The translations under genes and the position numbers were made by a program. Shown piece after piece: positions 24,066 through 35,368 of a DNA stretch of 64,000 nucleotides. The notes beneath the pieces were generated by a model that made no database searches, was not told the DNA's origin, and saw only the letters and a list, made by a program, of their open reading frames with translations. The stretch comes from Tretioscincus oriximinensis (taxonomy: Eukaryota; Chordata; Lepidosauria; Squamata; Gymnophthalmidae): contig JAJVDF010000002.1 of assembly GCA_022410635.1 (NCBI GenBank), forward strand, positions 4,970,778 through 5,034,777, written 5' to 3'. The first letter of the stretch is position 1, and each line of letters begins with the position of its first letter.

Positions 24066-25452
24066 CTTGATGCCACTGGAATAATATACTGCTAGTATCT
24101 TTTAATTTATTTATTTAAACAGTTCAGCATTAAAGGAAGTTCTTCAGATGTAACTCAGAGCTTAAAAATGCCATTAGGTCATGGAGGGGAAAAAAGATTT
24201 TATGGGTATTTTTTACCAGGCCTCAAGTTATAAGCAATATAATTTTATAACCTTTGTTCATTGTGACCTAAGAGGCATTGAATTCCACTGCGCAGTTGCA
24301 GCAAATACTAACTCGATTTCACTGGACAGTTGGAATCCAGAATTGGACCAGAACTTTCCTTAGCCTGACTTAACCCAGCAACATTGGCTGACAATTAGCT
24401 ATCAGCCAGATAGAAGGCATTTTGATTGGCATGTAAGATCCTAAAGAATCTAAAATCAGAATAGTTTTGAGAATTTATTTTATGAAGCAGAACTCTCCAT
24501 GTAAATAAAAGCTATTGTGTTCGGTCACAAACAACCTCACTTGCAGGGTGTCTCACTAGGTGAGCTGGGATGGCTGTCATTCAATGAGATCCCAGGAGGT
24601 GGAAGGAGGTGGAAGGAAGGAAGGCAGAGAAGGAGCAGTGTGCATGTCAGCTCTATGCCTCAGTTGTGGCTGTAGCAAATGGTATTTGCCAAGCACACTG
24701 GGCAGCAAAGATGCAGCAGCCAAATGCAAATCTTTGGGGGCAGCTACACNATGATTACTTACTTTTTCCTTAGTGTGATGTTCCTCTTCCTTCCTCTTTG
24801 GGCCACATGGGCCAAATGGAGGCTTCGCTATGCACCAGTAATAAACGGGCAAGTATTTTCATGATCGCTGATATTTTCCAACATGTTAGCGAAATGCCCC
24901 CTTATTCCCCTTCATAAGCATTTATATGACAGCTCTCAAGTAAAGAAAGCAGTAAGAGATTCCTATTCACTTCTTCCTAGGTTCCACTGAGCATTACAGG
25001 ATTATGGAATACAGTAGCCAGGATGTAACTCATCTCGATAATCTGATTAGCTCAGTTAAAGATTTGTTTGCTTGTGTCGTGATAGGAGAAAGGTAAGTTT
25101 GGCATGGCTAACAAGCGATTTCTTCCTCAACATAATGCAATTGCTGTCCCCACCCCCCTTCGTGTGTCTGCAGTCTTTGTCTAAAATATGGCCACAGCAG
25201 GTAGCTATTGTTTCTCTGCTTCAACCACAGTAAGTGGCATTTGTGGAGTCGGAGAGGCCTCTGTGGCTCTACTGCTTCTAAATGGATGTAGACAAAGCAG
25301 ACATCGTTTTTGAAAGCTGGCCAGACACCCAAGAAGTGCGACTGTAATCTCTGGTTTGGCTGGACAGGTGCAATCGAAATAGTGGTAAATGAAGCTGCCT
25401 GGAAGGCCAAACAGGTAGGAGAATGGGGGAGAAGGAGCAAGTGCAGACACTT
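24066..25452. other. Unassigned stretch containing repeat V copy 2
   Basis: No gene is seen. Short GGAAGGAAGG sequence lies near 24600-24640. Repeat V is annotated separately at 24818-24890. Confidence 0.45.
24818..24890 (+). repeat. Unnamed repeat V, copy 2
   Basis: GGCTTCGCTATGCACCAGTA, ATAAA and later GATATTTTCCAACAT match copy 1 at 20715-20790 in order and orientation. Class unknown. Confidence 0.4.
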
Positions 25453-25760
25453 ATTAATTTTATTTATTTATTTACGTTTTTATACCACCCTATACCCNAA
25501 GGTCCCAGGGCAGTTAACAATAAAAGCATGATATTAAAAACATATTAAAACATATTAAAAACAACCACATCTAAAAATGGGGNCGGGATAGCAGTTTCTC
25601 AGTCAAAGACCAGGCCAAAGAGATGCGTCTTCAAGTGTTTTCTGAATACACACAAAGATGGTGATTGAGGCACCTCGGGGGGGGGGGGGGGAGACTATTT
25701 CATAGCTTGGGGGCTATCACAGAGAAGACCCTATTAATCAGGGCACTTGCTCCCACAATT
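25453..25760 (-). mobile_element. L2-like LINE 3' end, minus strand
   Basis: The minus strand reads RVFSVIAPKL, stop, NSLP, then EVPQSPSLCVFRKHLKTHLF and GLVFD with the terminal stop: the L2 ORF2 C-terminus with the Trp of LWNSLP changed to a stop. The tail at 25453-25475 is (AAATA)n on that strand. A run of 15 G (25677-25691 on the plus strand) expanded inside the reading frame. Confidence 0.85.
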
Positions 25761-25870
25761 ACTTAATCCAATTCTTCAGGTCTGAGCATGATTTCACCCA
25801 AGATTCAAACCTACAGTTAGCTTTAATTTAATTATTTTTTTTGTAAAATGTCACCCATTTATGTGAACAT

Positions 25871-25962
25871 CTAGCAAGGGGATTGCTAACACTTTAGAAA
25901 CTAACAACAACAATGTAGGCAACATGAGTTTTCATGACTATGTCCACTTCTTCAGATACTAA
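25871..25962 (+). mobile_element. Palindromic-family monomer
   Basis: CTAGCAAGGGGATTGCTAACA, TTAGAAACTAACA, CATGAGTTTTCATGAC and CCACTTCTTCAGATAC occur in family order on the plus strand. One monomer, moderately decayed. Confidence 0.6.
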
Positions 25963-27127
25963 CTGAAATATCCAGAAATCACTTACATATTACAAAATAT
26001 TTGGATATTATGGAATATTTATATTATGGAACATCAATTTATTTCAGAATATGCTAATATAGAGGAATAAATAAGTGATGTCTGGATTCAACCTTAGAGG
26101 AGAATGTGATTCGTAAGGGGAAGGATGCTACATTTGTGGTTCTCATCCCCTTCTTGTGCAGATCTTCCTTTGGTTATCTTGATTGAAAGAGAGGAGGAGG
26201 AAGAGGAGGAAACAATGACAAGCTATAACAATTCCCAGCATTGCGTCTGATTTGGGAAGTTTATCTCCTACCGATGCCAGCCACCACTTTGCTTTTCATT
26301 GTTTACAGACTTCTTCAGCCAGGAACATTTAGGCCTAACTACTGATTCACTTGGGTTTTAAATCAATCATACATAATGAGAGCGCTCAAATTATTCCAAG
26401 TGATTCGTTTAATATTTTATAAGGAAAAGTACAACTTGAATTTTTGTATCTAAATTTGCAAGTAGATCAGGAAGGACAGCAGCAACATCCCATATATTAC
26501 TATCAGATGAAATACAGATAAACTAAGGAATCTCAGAGACTGTGTATCTCTAGAGTTCAAATAGCTATGCTCAGACATAGTGGTCATGTTCTTTTTGTTC
26601 ACTACACAGAGAACATAAATATGTTAATTTCTCTTTTCCCTGAGTATAAGAAGAGAAGAGATAGCTTAATTCTTTTACAATATTTTAATCAAGATTTATT
26701 GAATTAAGCCAAGTTTCATAATAATATTATCCCTCAGTTGTTTAACATAGGCCTTTACAGGCAGCTAGGATGGGCCTTCAAGAGTCTAGATTTCTATTCG
26801 AATCACAAAAGTATCAATGAAATCTAGACTTCCAATTTTGAAAAATATTGATAGTATTAAAGCTCTTTCTGTACTTAACACTGATCTGGAAAATGAGACA
26901 GCAGAAGCCTCTGTGGAGCATCATTGATTTACATATTGTTGAGGATCTATGTAATTTTGCCCCAGGTGTATTATCCACCTGCAAAGGATGGATAGTGATC
27001 CAAGTCAGAATCCTAATTTTCCATCTAACAGTAGAATAGGAGGTTGTGGTCCCAAACACAAAGGCAAAACTAGCCCACACATGCTGCTGAAATGGATTCT
27101 TCGGTGACATAAAGAATATGGACTTTC
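25963..27127. other. Unassigned sequence
   Basis: No gene or mobile element is recognised. A short GGAGGAAGAGG run lies near 26192-26210. The region around 26340-26470 is quiet and AT-rich. Confidence 0.5.
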
Positions 27128-27166
27128 ATCCCTAAAGTTTCGGGTGAGAAAGGTGGGGTATAAAAA

Positions 27167-27168
<2 letters not shown>
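27128..27168 (+). mobile_element. SINE 3' end fragment
   Basis: GGGTGAGAAAGGTGGGGTAT and AAAAACC are the last bases of the tRNA-derived SINEs in this window, just before their TTC-type tail. The rest of the SINE is absent. Confidence 0.55.
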
Positions 27169-27231
<63 letters not shown>

Positions 27232-27297
27232 CTTTTCTTCTTCTACTATTACTACTATTACTACTATTACTACTATTACTACTACTACTACTACTTG
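27169..27297. repeat. Compound trinucleotide array (CTG)n-(CTT)n-(CTA/TTA)n
   Basis: About nine to ten CTG units are followed by CTT, CCT and TTC units, then ACTATT and CTA units. It grew at the end of a SINE tail. Frames across it encode homopolymeric Leu, Ala or Glu and are not genes. Confidence 0.92.
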
Positions 27298-27340
27298 GGT
27301 TAAGTAATAAGTTTTCAGATTTGTATTATGGACTATATTT

Positions 27341-27484
27341 CTGCACTGGGGCTTATTCTGGATTGCCGTATATATGAAATAGGGGCCTGCTGTCTGCAAG
27401 CTAATGCAGACCTGCCATACTGTCCACTAGTATATTGACAACAAACCGCTATGTAACAATATACTCCAGAATAAAATCCAGTTC
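27341..27484. mobile_element. Palindromic MITE related to group P, degenerate
   Basis: The ends CACTGGGGCTTATTCTGGA and TCCAGAATAAAATCCAGT are inverted relatives. The interior contains ATAGGGGCCTG like 19388-19512. Probably a non-autonomous DNA transposon remnant. Confidence 0.5.
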
Positions 27485-27559
27485 ATAAAAGGCATGGCTT
27501 TTAAAAATTCTGAAGTTTGCCATACTTACACATTCATGACTCCAAATTCAAAACAATGA

Positions 27560-27965
27560 GACAGTTTGTACTTTAATTAGGTAGTTATTAGCCTCTCGNG
27601 TTCTCTTGGTGGATTGTCATGTTTATTTTCCTGATTATATTTAAAACTAACCAAATAAATCCTAATTAATTCTGTTGGCTTCTGGTTTTGACTCAGCTTT
27701 TACTTTGGGCCTTGCTAGTTCATGACTTGGGTGAAGTAATCTTGTGTTGAAGCATGAACGGCTAACTGCTAGCTCATGTTTACTACTTCACACAACACAC
27801 TTGTTTCCCTGAAAGACAATTCTGATTCAAATCAATTTAATTAAGTAACAAAGCTGGTTACCATAGAAACAACACTACTAATTTGTCATGACAAATACTC
27901 TNTGAGATTGACCAGTTGCTAGGTAACAGCCAATGACCTCCTAGACAGAAGATGACAAATTGTAT
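27560..27965. promoter_or_regulatory. Candidate regulatory element with two RFX-type X-boxes
   Basis: Two X-box-like sites lie 44 bases apart: GTTACCATAGAAAC at 27857-27870 and GTTGCTAGGTAAC at 27915-27927. A CCAAT sequence follows at 27930-27934. RFX proteins bind GTNRCC-N0-3-RGYAAC; each site has one mismatch to that rule. The flanks contain homeodomain-like CTAATTAATTC and CAATTTAATTAAG. No repeat or coding frame explains the block. Function and target gene are unknown. Confidence 0.4.
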
Positions 27966-29028
27966 CTGGTGCAGATGTTGTGATCCAGTCTTGAATTAGG
28001 CCTCTGTTCAGAGTGGATTCCCGAGAGACCCTCACCTGGATAGTTTAATGGCAACGTAGGGAGTAGCAAGCCACAACAAATTGCATTGTTTTGCACATTT
28101 CAAAATGTGCTTGAAAAAGAAGCTAGTAAAATAAGTTAATTTGATGTTTGGTGTCATCGGCTTTATTTTCCTGTTGTCAAATATACCGAGATGATTGAAT
28201 CTTGCTGTATACGGCTTTTGCATATGCATATTTATGTAAACTCTAAACAATCTTTTTTCATTGTCTGCTGAGCAACCAAAAATAAGCACAACATGCAAGC
28301 ATTAAAGAGTTGTTTGAATAAAATTACAGTATTCAAAACAAAGGAGTCCTAAAATTATTATTATTATCATTGTTATTATTTGTTCTTTTTGGTTTGCTAT
28401 TCCCTCATGCTTTGTGGCTCAATAATTCACAATTTAGATTATTTGTGAAAATCGATTCATTATTTCCAAGACCATGGAGCATGAGAAATATTTCATACTG
28501 TCATCTTGCTATTCATGAATGCTAAGATTCTTTTTTCTATTCACTGGAGAGAACTTAGATATACATAGTATGTATAACAATGCACTGCAGTGGTAAGATT
28601 TTGCCAAACTCGATGGGATTTTTGCTATAAGCCATAATGGTATGCAGTAGAAAGATTGGATCTCTCGCAGTATATGGTTCTGTTAATATTTTTTTAATTT
28701 AATAAAAGGCAGCACAAACATAACCCAACACAAGACAAAGAAAATATAAATGTAGAAATGCTCTTCATATGATTTATTGCAAAATATTCACAGACTCAGA
28801 AGAATCTCATCAGTGACTTTTTCATGAAAATATGGAAAGAGTTCAGCAGGTTTTGCATGGAAATGCTTCATCACATAAAGGAAGCGTTTCAAACTTAGAC
28901 ACGGAAAATAATATCATCTGGGCAGTTTGATTCAGACTGAGCCCAATTGGACTTACAGAAACACTGGTCATAGAGAAATATGTAGTTAATAGAAGAGCTG
29001 ATAGATAAACAGAGCATGCCACACACCT
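27966..29028. other. Unassigned sequence
   Basis: AT-rich, without a recognisable gene or mobile element; a short ATTATT run lies near 28357-28380. Confidence 0.5.
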
Positions 29029-29447
29029 TAGGCTAGGTGCATACAATGACTTAAAAACTGCTACAATGCTATATTCCGGAATCTAAGTATCACCTGTCCG
29101 TGCACACCAAACATGTATATTCCTTGACCAATGCCTCAGTTCTGTAGCATCACTCAATGATCTCATTGCAGTCCAGTCTGAGAATTTTTTTTTACTCACA
29201 ACAGCCAAAAGAAACAACTGCCATGTTCACAATTGTTCTAACATCTCGCGTCTAATATGTGCACACTCCTACAATCGCAAGAATACGGGTGTTCTCTGGA
29301 ACGATCTCTGAATATCTAAGCAATAGTTTATTCCAGGAAAAATGGTATTTTTGCGGGTTGACTACTGAAAAGTGCTTAGCACTTGTGCCTGAGACTTCCT
29401 GATTGCGCTACGAACAAGGTAGGAAAGTGTCGTNTGCACGCAGACTT
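29029..29447 (+). mobile_element. Unnamed repeat Y, copy 1 (DNA-transposon-like)
   Basis: About 250 bases from 29031 align by eye with the reverse complement of 60245-60500. Shared words include TGTCCGTGCACACCAAA, GTATATTCC, CAACAGCCA and GAAACAACTGC. The left end GGCTAGGTGCATACAATG faces a distantly similar inverted end (GTCTGCGTGCA) near 29445, which suggests a DNA transposon. No protein is encoded. Boundaries are approximate. Confidence 0.55.
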
Positions 29448-30126
29448 TGTCCAACTTCATGAAAAATTAGTCATCTTGTCATAGTAGAATCTGCTGCCAT
29501 TTAGCACCTACTATTTTTATAAGCAGTGGACATAGTTTAGGGATAGAGTAAATGCCAGAAAAGTAGGGGGGGCAGTTTCACATATTGCATCTTGGTCATC
29601 TATTTTGATGCTGCTGATAAGCATGAGAGTTGGGGGGGGGGTATTGTAAATTGAATCCAGTGTTTGGGGAAATGTTGGAAATGGAATATTGCAGATACTT
29701 GTATATGTTCTTAGAACAAACTAATCCACAAGATGGCAACCATTACATGCTTGCCAATGTGGCTGAGGTAGAGCATAGAAAAGGAAAACAAACAAACACC
29801 TTACAGATATTTGTTGAACAGGTTCAGATTAGAACTGGTTTGAATCTAATCAGGTGGTCTGATCAGTTTGAATTTGAACAAAACCATTTTAGCTTTCAGA
29901 TTAGGAATGTGCATGAACATAACTTTCGTGTTTGGGTCTCTATTGTTTGTTTTGTTCAAGGTTGAATGGAACCTTTAAACATCTGGACATTTGTGTTTGC
30001 ATTATGCATTTACAAACATGCATTTTATTTCCAGTTATAGACAAGAATGGTTTGATTTGTTTGAACAATCACTCAATTTGCTGTGAACTCATTTGAACAC
30101 AAACTATTTCTACAAATTTTCAAATT
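29448..30126. other. Unassigned sequence
   Basis: No gene or repeat recognised; a run of nine G lies near 29633-29641. Confidence 0.5.
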
Positions 30127-30531
30127 ATTTTTTCTATTACACAACTCTAGGACCGGGGGCATTTTTTGAAGCTGATGGGCAGAAGAGTTAGGCTGGCAAA
30201 AGTATTTTTTCATCCAGAGGGACATTTGTCTATGTAGTTCACCTCCAGAAGAGGTGCTTGTGGCTGGCAGCCTGAATAGCTTTAAGATAAGCTTAGATAA
30301 ATGCATGGAAGACAGTGTATCAATTGCTATTAGGATAGATGACTTGATACTTCCTCCAGGATGGAGCAACAGGCACCATTCTAGAAAAACCACTTGCAAG
30401 GAGGAAAAACAGGTGGAAGTTTTGTCTTCTTCTGCTTCAGACTGCCCAGATGCCGTTAGTGGGCCACTGCATGAGACTGCTGCTGGATGACATCTGACCA
30501 AATTCATCAGGGCTTCCCTTATGTTCTTACA
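30127..30531 (+). mobile_element. L3-like CR1-group LINE, 3' end, older copy
   Basis: It begins in the ORF2 end (GACCGGGGGCATTTTTTGAA, then GCTGATGGGCAGAAGAGT), passes the equivalent of NSLDSFKTGLDKCM, and ends CTTATGTTCTTAC in the 3' UTR. Divergence from the young copies is clear. 5'-truncated. Confidence 0.8.
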
Positions 30532-30806
30532 ACCACCTTTGCACATTTCATTTAGGGATAGATGGATTAAACTTGAACCTTCATAAGATAATTCAGCTGA
30601 ATCAATTTGAACCACNTGGTTTATATCCATTACTATGAGCAACAATTAATGGATTTGGAGTTCTAATTAAGTCAATTCAAGCAGATTCAGTTTTCAATCA
30701 AATTGCCATGGCTCAATTTGAACTGAGCCATTTTTTTCACTCTGTGCACATCTCTATTAATCATTGTTGGCGTCATCTTCTTCTTTTTCTTCTTTTCTTC
30801 TGAGGC

Positions 30807-31090
30807 ATGGATGGCTCCATCACTTAGGAAACGGTCTCTCATCTGGGAGATGGAGTTTTGAAGTCCTGTGTCGGACGTGGGGAGGGGTGAGCACCTTCCA
30901 CTAGCCTGTAGCTTTAGCCAACNCAGCTATTCGAAAGCATGAATTGCAAGAAATTGCAACTGATTGCAAGTAGATACATGGGAACCACCATAGCCTGGTA
31001 GGGAAGATAGAAAGTCAGCCTTTGGGCAAAAATACGCTTGTAAGCCGCTTTGTCCCTTTGAAAGATGAGAAAAGTGGGGTATGGATTCCT
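30807..31090 (+). mobile_element. tRNA-derived SINE, group B
   Basis: Order of words: GGATGGCTCCATCACTTAGG (A-box region), GTGTCGGACGTGGGGAGGG, CTAGCCTGTAGC, CAGCTATTCGAAAGC, AAGTAGATACATGGGAACC, GTAAGCCGCTTTG and GGGGTATGGATTC. It is the most complete group B copy in the internal region. A TTCTTCTTTT tract lies directly upstream (30775-30806). Confidence 0.8.
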
Positions 31091-32190
31091 TAACGACTGA
31101 GCTTAGTGACTGAATGCTTTGCAGATATTTGTGGAGTGGTGAGACAATTAGCAGTACAAATACAACATTCCAGTTGCTTGCTTTCGTGTTACATAGTCAC
31201 AGTGTGAATCTAACCATATGCTCTCAAAAGAATTGTTTGTTCACCATAGGCTCAGTTCTTATGAGGAGAAAAAATGGGAGTGACAGCTGTTTGGACCTGA
31301 CTTTGCCACATTCACTTTCTATATCTTCCAAGTGGAAAACACACTGGCCATGCTCAGTTCACACAGCAATGCATTTTCTGAGCAGAGTTCACTCAGAAAA
31401 TTGCCACAAATGCATCTTAACCCAAGTAGTATTAAGTGCACTCTGGCAACAATTTTGCTGTGAGCTCCCATGAGAGCAAGGATCGAACAACTGGAGATCC
31501 ATTCCTTGGGGATCTTCTGGCAAAGGCTGGGATGCATAGGGCAGGAGATCTAAGCCGATTCCCTCAGCTGCTCCCAGCTAATTCCCATGCAGCTGATCAC
31601 AACCGTGGTTCTGAGCTGTGCAAGGAAAAATATAAGGGAGAAGGCAGGAGATCTCTTTAGCTCTCCTGCTGCCCTGAACACCAGCCTTTGGGATTTCTTT
31701 TGCCTTTCCAAGAAGATGCCCAAGGAATGGGCCTCTAGCATATGCGGACTTTAAAACATGGCTCGAGATGGGAGAAACAGCAGAGGGAATTCTTATTCCA
31801 TTTGCTGCTTCCTCCCCCACCTAATTTTCCCCCTCATGAATACTTAGCCATAGAGCAGAGGAATTAGCCAATAACCTGGAAGTTTACTACTAAAAGACAT
31901 AGAGATAAAATTTGCTGTGGAAATGTCCGCATTTGATTGCGTTTGTCTCATTCACCATTTGCTAGCTTCACCAGTAACATATGTGTATGTGACTGAACAT
32001 TATTCTTCCACAATGTATTTCTCTCCTTTCTATAAAAATACCGCTGTGGACCCACAAAGACATAACCATTTTTATTCTCAGAAGCCTAATGTTCTACCAC
32101 CCATTCTTAAAAGTAGCTTCTTTTGAAGCTTGCACTTAACTCTTATCAACACTAAATGCACATAATAGAAAGGTGAATTTTCCCCTTTGA
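31091..32190. other. Unassigned sequence
   Basis: No gene is recognised. Overlapping frames on both strands at 31114-31820 show no motif. Confidence 0.5.
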
Positions 32191-32199
32191 GGGATTCTA

Positions 32200-32610
32200 A
32201 TTGAATCACCATTAGTTATTGAGGCTGGCATTGTTTATAGCAAATAGAGGCTATTATTGCCGTTTGTGGGTGGGGGTAAGGGTGTAATAAATAACAGTTA
32301 AAATATTTAAAAGTGGCTTTGTTGATCTGTCAGACACCTGCTGTACATTTGTTTAATAGTTGGGAAGTTCGATGAGAATGTAAGTTCCTGTCAACCACAA
32401 AAGCCTGAATTAACCTTAACTATAGAGCTGTTATCACTGCCTTTGTAATAAGCCCTTTTAAGGGTAACTGTGAATTAGCAGTAATTTCAACTTACCTGTG
32501 TGTTTGTGTGAATGTGAAGCCTCCTGCAATTCAGGTGGGTGGAGCAATAGGACAATATGCTAATTGCTTCCCTTAGGCTAATGGAATTACAGGGGTGGAA
32601 ACATGTAAGC
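32200..32610. promoter_or_regulatory. Candidate conserved non-coding element
   Basis: This repeat-free block contains TTAGTTATTGAGG, GTTTATAGCAAATAG, CCTGAATTAACC, GTAATAAGCCC and GCTAATTGCTTCCC, words of the kind bound by homeodomain and related factors. A sharp contrast with the surrounding repeat-derived DNA motivates the call. No conservation data. Confidence 0.3.
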
Positions 32611-33280
32611 ACCATCCTGTCCACTGCCTGGCCAGCTAACCTTTCCCCCCCAAACAACTCCAAATAAGGACATTTTGTTTCTCCTTTGCCATTCTTCCTG
32701 GTGTTAAATTGCTCTTGTACTATGGAAGCAACTTAAACTCTTTTAATTTAATTCCAAACACCTCTTACAGGAGCTATGCTAAGCATAGATGTTTAGGAAA
32801 ATGGTGACATGTCTCCTACATTTAACATTTGTCATTTCAGATTTTAGGAGAGATGGGGAGCAGAGAGTTTCATGAGCAAGACAAAAATGTTTATTACGCT
32901 GCTTCCAAGGCAGATTTCACATAGTGTAGTGTCCTTAAAGTGCCTGGTCAAACTTTGGCTGCATCCACACTGCAGATGCTTACCTGGATGGGAGCGATGT
33001 GGAAGCATTTTCTCTGAGCGGAAAAAGGGTGATCCAATATCACAGCCCTCTAGGAAACTGCTCCCATTGCTGTGATTGGGGAGCACCCATATGTCAGGAC
33101 CTATATTAGTGCCAGGAATGCGTCCTGGCTGTTGCCATGGTGGTGCTGCACTCCATGTGTGGAGGTCTCCAGCAGGGCCATGGAATAAAGCAGGTGGTGG
33201 TGAGAGGGAGATTAGCTGTAGCCCACTATACCTATGAAATGTGGACTATAACCTTGTGTGCGGAGGCAACCTCTATCTGT
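32611..33280. other. Unassigned sequence
   Basis: No gene. TTTGGCTGCATCCACACTGC near 32952 resembles a DNA-transposon terminus, but the partner end was not found. Confidence 0.45.
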
Positions 33281-33366
33281 TCTATTTTAACATTTTTTTG
33301 ATATTTTATTGACATCCTCTCTGAGACTTCTGGATATACAGTGGAATATAAACGTAAATAAATAAA
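33281..33366 (+). mobile_element. L2-like LINE tail fragment
   Basis: TTCTATTTTAACATTTTTTTG, CTTCTGGATATACAGTGGAAT and ATAAACGTAAATAAATAAA match the 3' UTR ends of the L2-like group. Confidence 0.45.
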
Positions 33367-33955
33367 CTGCTTATTGCCAAACCATCCAACAAAATTGCCA
33401 ACAGGAGAGCATGTCATATGCACAGAAAAATCTCACTTGTGAGTAGCTGACAGAATGGCAAAAGCTGGAATAGACTCTAAAGATCCGGAGGAGAATAAAG
33501 CCAGAAAACTGATAAAGCAAATTATCTGTAAATCCTGGAATAAACAAAGAGCTGAATGGATGGAGCTCTAGTTAGGTAGGTCTTCTTTTATATTTTTTGT
33601 GTTTGTTTCAATTGTCTATATCCCTAATCCTAATGTGCTGGGTTCTAACATTTAGGCCAGATCTGCACTTACTTGCTGGCAGTGGCTATTGCAAATTGTT
33701 CACATCTGGTCTGAATGCAGTAAATCTGTGATTGGGCAAGGGGATAGCATGCATGCCATGGGTGAGTGGGACACACTGAGTCTAGATGAAAAGGCTTTGC
33801 TCATTGCTTTTAAACATTGCACAGAAGGTAAGCAAGAGGTGAGGAAGAAGAATAGCTCAGGTTGCCTGGAGAATGATTAGGAAAATCACAGTGTGACGGT
33901 TGCATTCTTTAATCATGAGCTGCAGAGCTATCAGTCTGGAAAGTTTAGTGAATGC
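33367..33955. other. Unassigned sequence
   Basis: No gene or repeat is recognised. Confidence 0.45.
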
Positions 33956-33963
33956 TCCACTGT

Positions 33964-34347
33964 TAAGGTTGCCATATGTCCTGGGAAGGTGGGACAATCC
34001 NGGCTTTGGGGACTAAAATATAATCCCCTCCGGGTTTTAAGAGAAAATCCCGGATTTTTACATTCCCCTATGCTGCATCAGGGAATGTAAAAATCCAGGA
34101 TTTTAAAGGCAAAGGAGCCATTAGGGCTGAGGCGGGGTTTCGCGCCTGCTGTCAGGCAAAGCGCACCAACTTGCCTCCAGCAGAGGAAAAATGCTTGAGT
34201 TTTTGACAGGAGAACAGAGCTTTTATGCGGCTCTGTTCTGCCTGTCTCACCACCTGTGTTTGTATGCACATGTGTGTCTGTGTACGCATGTGTGTGTAGC
34301 TCTACCCACCCGTCCCAGTTTTGGGCTGCCAAAATATGGCAACCCTA
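33964..34347. mobile_element. Non-autonomous hAT element with 8-bp duplication
   Basis: Termini TAAGGTTGCCATAT and ATATGGCAACCCTA are inverted repeats of the hAT type. An exact 8-bp duplication TCCACTGT lies at 33956-33963 and 34348-34355. Inside is a further inverted repeat (34051-34106): GGATTTTTACATTCCC faces GGGAATGTAAAAATCC. A TGTGTGT-rich stretch lies near 34255-34300. No transposase is encoded, so it depended on a partner element. Confidence 0.85.
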
Positions 34348-34439
34348 TCCACTGTGCAGATAGCACAACGAAGGACACATAATAAACTGGGATAGAATAA
34401 GAAGAATTACTATTCAAGAAGGCCAGAGATTCTGGCTCC

Positions 34440-35368
34440 AACATCACGCCATTGCAAACGTTATTAATGATCACCAACTAAAATTAAGTATGGTGGGAAC
34501 ACCTAAAATGGAAAAGGTGATAAACGGGGTTATAAAGGGAGAGAAGAAATTGATAAAAGAAATTTACAGTCTGTTGATTACTAGCAAATACGATAACAGC
34601 ACTAAACTGATAGAATACTGGAATAATGAGCTCCCAAACATGAGAAACAAATGGGAANAATGGCTGTTAAGATTCCAAAGTTACAAAGACAACAAAATAC
34701 GAGAAACAGAATTAAAAAGATTTACTAAATGGTATAGGACCCCAATGCAAATAGCTCATAAGGCCAGGGTACCCCCACAATAATTGGCATGGTTGCGTGG
34801 TGAGAGGAACATACCTACACATGTGGGCAACCTGCCCGGCTGTAAAACAATTTCGCCAACTTATCGGCACGCAGGTTTTGGAAATAACAAATATTCAATT
34901 GGTCGATTCTGAAGAGTGCTGGTTATTCGGGGTATTAGACTCTTTAACAATAACAATGGAAGATAGAATGTTTATTGAGACCGCAACCTTGGCGGGGCAC
35001 TTGGTGTTAGTAAGGGGCTGGAAAGACCAGAGAAGATGGAATCTCGCACTCTGGTGGGACTACATAATAGAATTCTTACTATTTGACGTTCTACGGGAAC
35101 ACCGACTTCGAACTTTAGGACTTCAGCCAACTATACAATGGACTACAAAATGGGGAAAACTCATTGCCTTTGTGAATTCTAGAGACTCAAACAGATTGCT
35201 CAATGAAACTTTCTGAATGATCCAGGAACAAAGACTAATAATATGAATAATTGCTGTTCCGGTTGTGGGGGGGTTTTGGGGATGGGTTTTCTTTTCTTTA
35301 TCTTTTATTTTCTGTATTTTTGTGGAATATGTATGTTTTGTTCAAAATAAAATAAAATAAAAAAAAAC
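34440..35368 (+). mobile_element. L1 LINE, ORF2 C-terminus and 3' end
   Basis: One frame reads MVGTPKMEKVINGVIKG and FTKWYRTPMQIAHK, then a frameshift/stop at about 34781, then GTYLHMWATCP and on to the stop at 35214-35216 after NRLLNETF. Across the break, C-X7-H-X4-C of the L1 zinc knuckle remains (from 34794), but the first Cys codon reads Asn. A 3' UTR with a G-rich run and a terminal AAAATAAAATAAAAAAAA tail follows. Confidence 0.85.

Noticed and set aside
27070..27399. Frames with poly-Leu, poly-Glu and poly-Ala as a coding gene
   Set aside because: They are translations of the CTG/CTT/CTA array at a SINE tail; no flanking coding structure.
27915..27934. An MHC class II-type X-Y promoter
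   Set aside because: The CCAAT lies 2 bases after the X-box instead of about 20, and no S box or gene is nearby.
30073..30645. 190-codon minus-strand frame as a gene
   Set aside because: It is the antisense of an L3-like LINE 3' end.
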